From contig NC_080171.1 in NCBI RefSeq assembly GCF_950295315.1, positions 36,873,782 through 36,937,781 on the forward strand: a DNA stretch of 64,000 bases. The letters are read 5' to 3'. This DNA comes from Erinaceus europaeus (Eukaryota; Chordata; Mammalia; Eulipotyphla; Erinaceidae). The notes below the pieces were generated by a model. It was not told the DNA's origin and searched no databases. It worked only from the letters and a program-made list of their open reading frames with translations. This document shows positions 53,100 to 62,398 of the stretch, piece after piece. Numbering within the stretch: the first letter of the stretch is position 1; each line of letters starts with the position of its first letter. Position numbers and translations under genes: made by a program.

Positions 53100-54420
53100 T
53101 AAAAGCAGAACCTGATCAAATTGTAAGTAGGGCACCAAAGTAAAAACCCAGTGGTGAGGGGTAGACATGCAACTTCCTGGGCCAGTGGGGGGTGGGAGTG
53201 GGTGGGAGGGATGGGTCACAGTCCTTTGGTGATGGGAATGGTGTTTATGTACACTCCTAGCAAAATGTAGACATATAAATCACTAGTTAATTAATATGAG
53301 AGGGGGGAAATCAATTGTATGTCTCAAAGTTTCTCAAAACACAAACTGAATCTTTTTAATATATAGGCTGTGTATTTGATATGCGGACTCTCTCAAAAGC
53401 CTAGACCAAGTAGATTAGAAGCATCCAATAGCACAGCTATATACAAGATACTGGATACTGTACAGCAAACCATAACAGAAGGACTTTTCAAAGTTAACCC
53501 AATTACCAAATAATGTGATGATAACATTAACTATCGATTGTCTTTTTGAACCCTAAGACAGCAGGAACCTCACATCTCCACTATAGAGCCCCTACTTCCC
53601 CCAGTCCTGGAACCCTTGGATAGGGCCCATTTTCCCGTATGCCTCTCCCAATCCATATCAAATAATATTGCATCCGCCGATCACAACCTAACCAACGCAA
53701 CGATTGCCACCTCAACATGCTTCACCTCAGACTGTGTCCAGAGACTTCACGTGTGGAACGACAACTCTTCAGCTTCATTACTCGGGTGAGACCTTTCCTT
53801 TTATAATACACTCTAATTTCATCTCAGGTAGTTCACTTTCTAACAAAGTCCCATAACCTAGATATACACCAGTTTCTGTGAGAGAGAGCTTATGTGCACA
53901 TGTATCCATAAACTACTGCAAAATATATACCTGAAAGCAGAAGTACGCTAGAGTTTGCAGTGAGTACCTCCCTAACACTTCCTCTCCACCATTCCAAGCT
54001 TGGGATCCATGATTGCTCAACAAATTGTTTGGCTTTGTATGTTAACTCTCTTTTCAGTCACCAGGTTCCAGATGCCACCAGGATGCTGGCCAGGCTTCCC
54101 TGGATTGAAGACCCCACCAATGTGTCCTGGAGCTCAGCTTTCCCAGAGACACACCTTACTAGGGAAAGAGAGAGGCAGACTGGGAGTATGGTCCGACCAG
54201 TCTACGCCCATGTTCAGTGGGGAAGCAATTACAGAAGCCAGACCTTCTACCTTCTGCAACCCTCAATGACCCTGGGTCCATGCTCCCAGAGGGCTAGAGA
54301 ATGGGAAAGCTATCATGGGAGGGGATGGGTTATGGAGATTGGGTGGTGGGAATTGTGTGGAGTTGTACCCCTCCTACCTTATGTTTTTGTTCATTAATCC
54401 TTTCTTAAATAAATAAAAAA
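53100..54420 (+). mobile_element. L1 3'UTR-A, longest copy
   Basis: It extends about 80 bp further 5' than the other copies ('caccaaagtaaaaacccagt', 'cttcctgggccagtgggg') and contains the intact G-rich tract 53187-53210. It then runs to a TTAAATAAATAAAAAAAAG tail. A 145-codon frame (53960-54397) and an overlapping 89-codon frame (54000-54269) are both open. Confidence 0.87.
53187..53210 (+). promoter_or_regulatory. G-quadruplex-type tract at the head of L1 3'UTR-A
   Basis: Runs of at least three G separated by one to three bases (GGGGGG-T-GGG-AGT-GGG-T-GGG-A-GGG). Such a tract is a conserved feature of mammalian L1 3'UTRs. Its structure is inferred from sequence only. Confidence 0.7.
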
Positions 54421-54884
54421 AAGAAATCAGCTTTCCTTCCACTGGGACATCTAAAAAAAATCATATGCTTGAGACAGGATACTGAGATACTACAGAGAAA
54501 TGTTAACTTTCAGTATGATGGAATGATACTTGATAATCCTTTTCTCCTTGCATACTTCAGAGTTCTTATCAGTGAATGTTCTGGCTACCCTCCAGCTTAC
54601 AAACCCTACAACACATTCTTAAAATGTGGTCCAGGGTCTACTGGAGGTTCCTAAGACCTAGAGGTATGTGAGTTTGAATATTCATGAATACAAAATTATT
54701 TTATAGTAATACTAAGGCTCTGTTTTCCTCTTCACTCTCTTTTTCTCACATGCATGCCCAGTTAAGTTTTATTAAGGTTTTCTGACATGTGATAGCACTG
54801 ACAATGTGTGGCTAGAGAGTGTCTGCTATGTGCATATGTTTTAAAACATCAGCTTTCTTTTCTTTCTTTTTTTTCTTTAGTTGC
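54421..54884. other. Unique sequence
   Basis: Nothing recognised. Confidence 0.6.
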
Positions 54885-55065
54885 TAAGGTTTCACCTCTG
54901 TGGAATAACTTTTTCAAGTAGAAAGGTGGGGGTGGGGGGTGGAGGTGAGGGAAACATTTAGCCCACAACTAAGCTTCCTAGTGCATAGGAGCTGAGTTTG
55001 ATGGGCTGTATACATAGCAGAAAAGATAGCTTCCCAAGTAAGCTATCTTGCTGGCCATAGATTTT
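54885..55065 (-). mobile_element. Old tRNA-like SINE, minus strand
   Basis: 'ctaaggtttcacctctgtgg', G-rich patch, 'taagcttcctagtgcatagg' and 'caagtaagctatcttgctgg' as the inverted head. Related to 27440-27612. The block 55066-55224 is unassigned. Confidence 0.5.
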
Positions 55066-55690
55066 CATTCTAACTAAGTATGTATTGATAATTATGATCA
55101 ACAGGAATAAAGTACATTCTAGGTTCTTTCAATAACTTTTAAGACTATAAAATAATACTTAGACCAAATCAGTTTGAGAATGTTGACTTACAGTAAATCC
55201 TAGTGTGATGATAAGAATGGTATATAGAAAACAATTAGAGTTCTATAAAACCATCAAGGAAGCGTTAATCCCTCTACTTTTAAAACTCTTCCAAAAGATT
55301 GAAGACACAGGAATAGTTCCTTCCAGCTTCCATGAAGCCAATATCATTCTGATACCAAAAGCAGACAGGTACACATGAAAAAAAGAAAACCACAAATCAG
55401 TATCTCTCATGAACATAGATGTTAAAATATTGAACAAAATTCTAGCCAACCAAAGATAGCAGTATATTAAAAAGAATGGTCATCATGATCAAGTGGGGTT
55501 TATCCCAGGGATGCAAGGATGGATTAATATATGTACATCAATCAACATGAATTACCACATCAATAAAAGCAAAAGTAAAACCACATGACTGTAATAGAGG
55601 CAGAGAAAGCCTTTGACAAAATCCAACATCTTTTCATGATCAAAATGCTACAAAAAAATGGAAAGAGATGGAAAATTCCTCGATAGTGGA

Positions 55691-55777
55691 GGGCAACACA
55701 ACAGAAAAAATGGCCTCTAGGAGCAATGGATTCATAAAGCAGGCACCGAGCCTCCAGCAATAACCCTGTAGGAAAAA
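55691..55777 (+). mobile_element. Type A SINE 3' remnant (hairpin module) inside L1 ORF2
   Basis: 'gggcaacacaacagaaaaaa', 'tggcctctaggagcaatgga' and 'cagcaataaccctgtaggaa' are only the 3' end of a type A SINE. L1 sequence stops before it and resumes about 320 bp further along ORF2. Confidence 0.85.
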
Positions 55778-56557
55778 CAAAGTCACAGGCATTCCTCTAT
55801 GGAAACCCTAAGTTAGAAGAAGAAATCCAGAAATCAATCCCTTTTACTATAGCAGCAAAAAAAAAAAAAAAGAAATATCTAGGAATAAACCTAACCAAAG
55901 AAGAAGTGAAAGACTTGTATACTGAAAATTATGAGTCACTACTCAAGGAAATTGAAAAAGACACAAAGAAGTGGAAAGATAGTCCATATTCATGGGTTGG
56001 TAGAATTAACATAATCAAAATGAATATATTACCTAGAGTCATATACAATTTTATCCTATCCCTATCAAGATCCTAACCATTTTTTAGGAGACTAGAACAA
56101 AAGCTACAGGTGTTTATTTGAAACCAGAAAATACCTAGAATTGCCAAAACAGTCTTGAGAAGAAAGAATAAAACTGGAAGCATCACACTCCCAGAACTCA
56201 AATTGTATTATAAGGCCATTGTAATCAAAACTGCTTAGTACTGGGACATAAATAGATTCACAGAGCAGTGGAATAGAATGAGAGCCCAGAAATAAGTCCC
56301 TACACCTATGGACATCTAATCATTGACAAAGGTATCCAGACTATTAAATGAGGAAAGGAGAATCTCTTCAACAAGTAGTGTTTGAAAAATTGGGTTGAAA
56401 CATGCAGAAGAATGAAACAAAAGCACCACATTTCACAAAACACAAAAGTAAATTCCAATGGATCAAGGACTTGGATGTTAGACCCAAAACTATCAACCAC
56501 CTGGAGAAAAATCTTGGCACAAATCTTTTCCATCTACATTTTAAAGGCATCTTCAAT

Positions 56558-56711
56558 TCTTCTTCTTCTACCATTTGCCTTCTTCCATAGCCAGTCAACA
56601 GCGTCAAGTTGAGCCTGATGTAAAGTTTCGAGACCTCCTTTGAATCTGGAAAGGTGGCAGTCGTTGACTATGTGGGTCATAGTCTGTCTGTAGCCTCAGG
56701 GGCAGTTTGGA
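56558..56711 (-). mobile_element. Fragment of a non-L1 LINE, probably Vingi, inserted in L1
   Basis: On the minus strand the 154 bp read, after one TGC-to-TGA change, as the C-terminal tail of a LINE reverse transcriptase: a C-x-(stop for Cys)-G-Y-R-Q-T-M-T-H-I-V-x2-C motif, then FKGGLETLHQAQLDAVDWL. The 3' end is TAG-like sequence running into (AGA)n, a short tandem tail rather than poly-A. It interrupts an otherwise continuous L1 ORF2 phrase (GIFN|DINQITK) and is flanked by TCAAT (56553-56557, 56712-56716). L1 ORF2 does not contain this sequence. I assign it to Vingi because that clade is known to have expanded in hedgehogs; this is recall, not a search. Confidence 0.75.
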
Positions 56712-57899
56712 TCAATGATATAAATCAAATTACAAAGAAGACTAAAACAATAATAAATCAATGGGACTATACCAAATTAAAAAGCTACACAGCAAAAGAA
56801 ACCACCACCAAAACAAAGAGACCCCTTACAGAATGGGAGACATGTCATACATCAGACAAGAGGCTAAAACCAAAATATATATAGAGCTCACTAACCCCAG
56901 CAGAACAACAACAACATTAAAAAAAGACCCCTTCCAAAAATGGGCAGAGGATATGAACAGAATATTCTCCATAGAAGAGATACATAAGGCCAATAGACAT
57001 ATAAAAATAGATTTTAAGTCATTGATTGTCAGAGAAATGCAAATAAAGACAACAATGAGATACCACTTCACTCCTGTGAGAATGTCATACATCAGAAAAG
57101 ATAGTAGCAACAATTGCAGGAGAGGTTGTGGGGACAAAGGAACCTTTCTGCACTGCTGGTGAGAATGTAAATTGGTCCAACCTCTGTGGAGAGCAGTCCA
57201 GAGAACTCTCAGAAGGCTAGAAGTGACCTTTCCTATGACCCTGCAACTCCTCTCCTGGGGATATATCCTTAGCATCCAAACATATCAATTCAAAAGATTT
57301 GTGTACACCTATGTTTATAGTACCACAATTTGCAATAACCAAAACCTGAAAGCCACCTAGGTAGATCAAAAGCAGATAAGTGGCTGAGACAGTTGTAGTA
57401 TATATACACAATGGAATACTACTCAGTTACTTAAATGATGAATTCACCTTTTTCACCCCATCTTGAATGGATCTTGGAGCAATAATGTTAAGTGAGATAA
57501 GTCAGAAAGAGAAGGATGAATATGGGATGATCTCACTCACTGACACAAGTTGAAAAACAAAATCAGAAGGGAAAACACTAATCAGAACTTGGAATAGAGT
57601 TGGCATATTGCATCAAAGTAAAAGACTGGTGTGGGGTGGAGGAGGTGAGAGAAGGGTTCAGGTTTGGATCATAATGACAGAGGGGGACTTAGTGGGGGTG
57701 AGTTGTTATGTGGAAAACTGATAAGTATTACACATGTACAAACTATTGTGTTTTGCCATCAATTGTAAACCATTAATTCCCCCAATTTAAAAAATAAAAA
57801 AGAAAATTTGGCAACAGTAGCTTCTAGGTCTTTCCTTTTATTTTGTGTCTTCCTGAGTTAATCTTTGAAATAAAACAATATCAGTTTGTTCCTACGTTA

Positions 57900-58397
57900 T
57901 GTCGGGCAGCCCCCCTGCTCCATCCTCCATTGCTGACACTATGGCCTATTTACATAATCATTGTTTTGCCTGAAATATTCCCCACCTATTCCTTTCATCT
58001 ATCTTCTTTCTACCTTGAGACCTACCCTGCCTGCAGGATAACATTAATCCCACAAGTTAAAACCATTGCAACAGTTGCTAAGGAAGTTCTCAGCATGCCT
58101 TTTTCCTTTCTCTACCCTCTTTTACTAGCCATTTCCCTTTCTGACTTGCCACTTCCAGTTTTATCCTATAAAAGTCACTTCTGTTTCTGGTTTCTCTCTC
58201 TTCCTCTTTCTGTGTCCTGACCTGGAGGAGGACAGGTGTGCAGACAGGGAGGCAGATGCCAGCCATTGCAGTTTGGTGCCATTTGGCTTAACTCGCTGTG
58301 CTCACACACGACTCTGGAACTCCCACATGAATAAAGAATTGTATTACCATGCCGCCACAAGTTCCTGGTCTCTTTCCTGCGACGCAAGCCCGGCACA
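57900..58397 (+). mobile_element. Solo LTR, same family as 3220-3695, with longer R region
   Basis: The ends TGTCGGGC and GCCCGGCA(CA) are inverted. The U3 is shared ('acactatggcctatttacat', 'acagttgctaaggaagttct'), with TATAAAAG near 58167-58174 and AATAAAGAATTG near 58330. A segment of about 120 bp between TATA and AATAAA is absent from the 3220 copy. Possible target repeats CGTTA (57895-57899) and CATTA (58396-58400) differ by a CpG-type change. No internal retroviral sequence is seen. Confidence 0.68.
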
Positions 58398-59570
58398 TTA
58401 GATAATTTTTTTGATGTTTGGATTATTATTTTTTTTTACCCATTTACATGTCATGGATTTCTGAAGCAATCTGTCGCATTAGATTTGTTAACAGTAATGA
58501 ACACATTTCCATTCACCTGTGTGGCTACTAGATTATCACACTTCTTCTAGAGAAGTAAAAATCCATTAGAGAATATTTTAAAAGCCTCTTTAATATAGTC
58601 TAAGCATACAAACTTTTTACTTTAACAGTTACCTTACATTATACAATATGCATATTTTGAAATGGGTTAGCTTGTCCTTGTGCTCTTATTCTTTCTTAAG
58701 CATAAGAATTATTTACTAATAAGAACCATTACTACTAATAAAAATACTTATGTGAAAATGTGCATTCTAGGATAAGTCTTTATTCTTTCCAACAATCGAA
58801 TTTTAAAATTTATGATTTATCTGATGCAACTATTCCTTCCACTAAGAAGCATACATAAAAAGAGGCATTAAGAAAGATTTGTACTTACTACTTCCTAAAA
58901 ATATCCTGCATGAATTCCTCTTGGCTAATCTTTCTATGTGTTTTTTCAAATAAATTACTTCATATCATTTGTCTAGAATAAAAGTCACTTATTAATTTTT
59001 ACTGATATTAAACATAAGGGACACAAATAAAGGTATACTTGTTTCTTTTCAATGTCATGCATATAAAACTTAATTTATATCAAAAGGTGGTGTGACAGAA
59101 TCCAACAAAAATAACAAATAATTTGAAAAAAAATTGCTGTATTCTGGAATTTGTGGGAATCATCAACATCCATTTATTGATGCTAGCAAAAAAGTATAAG
59201 AAAATTAATTGCTTCCCCCCCATCATTCCTATAAAATATCTAACTTTAGAAGATACCGTGAGCTCAGATAGGGGAAAAAAAATCTAAAAATCTGATCATG
59301 AAGCTACACTTAGTTAAGTTTTGTCAAGTCTGAATCTTCCAAGATTACACCTAATTCTCAAACTCACTGCCATGATATACTCTTTCACACTTAGCTGCCC
59401 TTTAGGGCTCTGCCCAACCCTAGATAGACACCCTGTTGTTTCTCACATTTTCTTGTAATTTGAAGAGATAAATGGTGCCAGCTGGCTCCTCTTTAACTCA
59501 AGGCAAGATGATATTCAGCTCTTCAAGAACTTGGTACACACCTCAGAAAACTTGCCAGGAGAAATGAGGA

Positions 59571-59611
<41 letters not shown>

Positions 59612-60994
59612 ATGCACACGCACACATGTGAGTGTTCGTTCAGAGACAGAGGAAGGAAATGCAGAGAAAGAAACACCTGAATCAAGTTGCTATAGTAGGG
59701 GATTTAGTAGCCAGATTAGAACTGATGCTTATAAGTCATAGAAAAGCATATGGAGATGGACTAAAGTGCAGTCCACAAATATGCAAAACAAATCTCTAAC
59801 ATATTTGGGGAGAAGTTTTTACATCAATTTTGAGATTAAATCACACATTTTCTTAGCAGGAACAATCAATTGGGGAAAGAAAGTGGTAGAGTGCTCTAAT
59901 ATTAAACCTTTAAATTGCTTTTCTTAGAGGAAAATCTATGTGGAAGTAAGTAAGTATATGTAGTTGAAATCAGTAAATAATAACAAAAGGTATCAACCTT
60001 TTGTGTACTTAATAGGTGACACGCTCTTGTCTAAGCAGTTCATAAGTAGTAAACAAGTTAAGTCTCACAAACATCCAATATTGTTACTATCATTATCTTA
60101 TTTCAAAATGAAATGAAGGCAGAGTTTTAGCATTTTCCCAGAACACAGATAGCAAGTGTCAGTAGCAGGGATTTGAATTCTGGAAGTCTTGTTCCAGTAA
60201 CTGTACACAAGGCAAGATAGAAGAGAATCCAGTGATAAAATATTTTTTTTAAAAAATATATTAAAAAATTTTTTAAATGTAATAAGTAATCAAATATATA
60301 AAAATGTGCAAAAGAGATTTCATCTTGACATTAGATATGGGTTGGAGACAATAACAAATAAATAAGGGTACAGTCTCTAGAACAAAACATCCTGAGTTCA
60401 AATCCTAAAGAGAACAAACCCTGTGACAAATTCAATGATAGCGTATGATTAAATTGTATGTAGTTGTGACTGGGATTTTATTTTTGTAGTGGTTAGACCA
60501 CTATTTGGAAATCAAAACCATGAAAGAAGTGTGTTGTTGTGTTCTCATTCATATATGTGGAAGAAATCTTATCCTGAAAAATCATCCTCTTCATGAAAAA
60601 AAAAAATGTCCTGACATAGTGCTTGCCAATTTCAATGCTGCAAATACTCCTATATTATGGTCCATTTGAAACTATCAACATATTACTAAGTATGGAGTTA
60701 TGATAGAGGCAGGCATCAGTTCTTAGAAGTCAGTACTAGCCAGGTCCAATATAATAATGGTAGTGTTCACAAAGATTCTTACTAACTCTAACAGATAGGA
60801 CTCTTTTAGCTGAGACGTTAGAATTCACACCTACTGGGTGAAGTCATTTTCCTTCTCCTCTTTCCAGGGCGACTTTATTGGTTCACCAGCATTAACTTGT
60901 TCCTCTTTATACATAACTTTCAGAAGGTAACCACAGTGATTATTTTAAAGATACAATCAGAACATATCATTTTTTTTCCTACTTAAGTAAATAC
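58398..60994. other. Unique AT-rich block with one MIR and one microsatellite
   Basis: No lineage-specific SINE or L1 for about 2.6 kb. A MIR on the minus strand at about 60000-60205 ('gtaaacaagttaagtctcac', 'cattatcttatttcaaaatg', 'acacagatagcaagtgtcag') and (TG)n at 59573-59612 are the only features. No credible coding frame. Confidence 0.6.
59573..59612. repeat. (TG)n microsatellite
   Basis: About 40 bp TG followed by a short CATGCACACGCACACATG patch. Confidence 0.95.
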
Positions 60995-61455
60995 AGTGAC
61001 TTCTGTGATAGGATGATGGCCTCATCCCAATTATCAAAGGCTGTAAATGTTGCCATATATGGCAAAAAGGAACTTTCAAATGTGACTAAAACCCTGGTGT
61101 GGCCTGGATTCTCCAGGTGGACCTGATGAAATCACAATACTCTTTAAGAGAGATATAGGAAAGTTCAGGATGAGAGCTAAAAATGATGACAGAAACAAAG
61201 AAATGTGATACACTTCGAATTTAAATGAAGGGGCAAGCCAAGGAATGAAGAAGCTACCAGAACTTAAAAATCCAAGAAATCAGATTCTGCTTTTAGAATC
61301 CTCAGAAAGAACCAGACCTGTCACAACTTGACTTTGGGTCAGTGAAATTGATCTTAATCTTATGACCTCCAGAACCATAAGAAAATAAATGTGCTGTTTT
61401 AAGACACTGTTTTGTGGCATTTATTATCATAATTATACATCAATACAGGAAACTG
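60995..61455 (+). mobile_element. MLT1-type LTR, near full length
   Basis: 'gccatatatggcaaaaagga', 'actttcaaatgtgactaaaa', 'tggattctccaggtggacct', 'gaaatcacaatactctttaa', 'gccaaggaatgaagaagcta', 'gacctccagaaccataagaa', 'aataaatgtgctgttttaag' and 'acaggaaactgacatgatg' follow MLT1 order across its length. The block 61456-61846 after it is unassigned. Confidence 0.82.
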
Positions 61456-61852
61456 ACATGATGTGTCTTCCTATGAGTTAAAGATAGATTTCTTTCAAAT
61501 AGCCTGTCACCCAAATAGCCTTGCCTCTACCTACTCTCCCATTATCAACTCATATCACAACTTTTTTAGTCTTTCTGCTTCAATAAGCTATTTTTCTTTT
61601 CATCCCCTATAGTTTCTAACAGACTGTTGTAAGTTCTTTTCCTATGCTGTTATTTCTGCCTTCAACACCCTTTCCTTTTTTCCTGTTGAAATCTATATCA
61701 ACTCTAGCCTCATTTCCAGAGCTATTCTTTATTGAGTATATACAATAGATACATGCATAAAAAGCATATATCCTTCACTATACTTATACAATTATAAAAT
61801 TAGAATTATCATGATTTTTCTATTAGTCATATGCTAGTTTTTACATATATAC

Positions 61853-62291
61853 TGTTGTTTTCGCCGGGCTATGTTGTTTTCACCGGGCTAGCTTCATGGG
61901 CGGGTAACAGATGACCAGGGACTCATGGTTGAGCTGTAGGCAGTATCTCTTTATTCATGCAGGACGCAGCACAATCTAAGATGAGCTAAGCTAAACTCAA
62001 GTTACCGTAAAACTCACAATGCTGTCTTTATATATACTTTCCATGTAGGGTGGAAACAGGATGTGACATAGAGAGGGTGGAGAGAAAAGTGACTGGTGAA
62101 AATCAGAGTGTGACAAGGAGGGGGTAGAGCAGGCGAGAATCCTATCACTGAACCACCAATGCCCTGGAGGGAGGGTGGTACTTGTTAACAGTGGTTATGT
62201 AAATAGAATAAAGTGGTTATGTAAATAGAATAGTGTTAAGCAGGGGGGATTTAAACCAAATGAAACAGAAGGGGTCTCATGCATATCAACA
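61853..62291 (-). mobile_element. Solo LTR, ERV2-like, 439 bp, 6-bp target duplication
   Basis: TGTTG...CAACA bounded, with perfect ATATAC repeats at 61847-61852 and 62292-62297. It is the same family, length and orientation as 16259-16697. The first 316 bp (U5, R, promoter and proximal U3) differ at only about 10 positions between the two, mostly C/T, while the last 120 bp (distal U3) differ strongly. The distal U3 holds a perfect 20-bp direct repeat GTGGTTATGTAAATAGAATA (62191-62210, 62213-62232). Confidence 0.92.
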
Positions 62292-62349
62292 ATATACGTA
62301 TGCTAGGGGTATGATGTATAAACAACACATAATTGAAAAAATTCAGTGT

Positions 62350-62398
62350 AAGGCTGGGAATATAGCATAGTGGCTATGCAAAGAAACTCTAATGTGTG
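62350..62398 (+). mobile_element. Type C SINE head, cut by an L1 5' end
   Basis: 'aaggctgggaatatagcata' and 'gtggctatgcaaagaaactc' are a type C head. The SINE stops where the L1 begins. Its remainder is not in the window. Confidence 0.7.

Larger units (their letters stand above)
55225..57430 (+). pseudogene. L1 ORF2 reverse transcriptase and C-terminal remnant
   Basis: Landmarks in order: [30 protein letters not shown]; a gap where the FADD catalytic loop should be; the [17 protein letters not shown] region; [13 protein letters not shown]; the WIKDLDVRPKTIN region (56456-56520); after the inserted LINE, INQITKKTKTIIN and DYTKLKSYTAKETT; then KWAEDMNRIFS, TTMRYHFTPVRMSYI and the Cys-rich CGDKGTFLHCW (57125-57162). 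Frameshifts and stops are numerous and the active site is deleted, so it is dead. Confidence 0.9.
55225..57804 (+). mobile_element. 5'-truncated, rearranged L1 with 3'UTR-B
   Basis: It begins in the ORF2 reverse transcriptase ([12 protein letters not shown]) and ends with 'accattaattcccccaattt' and an A tail near 57804. It contains a SINE remnant at 55691-55777, beside a deletion of about 320 bp relative to the 17-kb L1, and a non-L1 LINE insertion at 56558-56711. Confidence 0.9.

Noticed and set aside
56826..57275. 149-codon minus-strand frame
   Set aside because: It is the antisense shadow of L1 ORF2, whose sense frame carries the TTMRYHFTPVR and Cys-rich motifs.
57843..58220. 125-codon plus-strand frame
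   Set aside because: It runs through the U3 and promoter of a solo LTR with no protein similarity.
3220..58397. A provirus with LTRs at 3220 and 57900, or at 16259 and 61853
   Set aside because: No primer-binding site, gag, pol or env sequence lies next to any of the four LTRs. The 16-kb and 62-kb copies each have their own distinct target duplication, so those two are independent solo LTRs.
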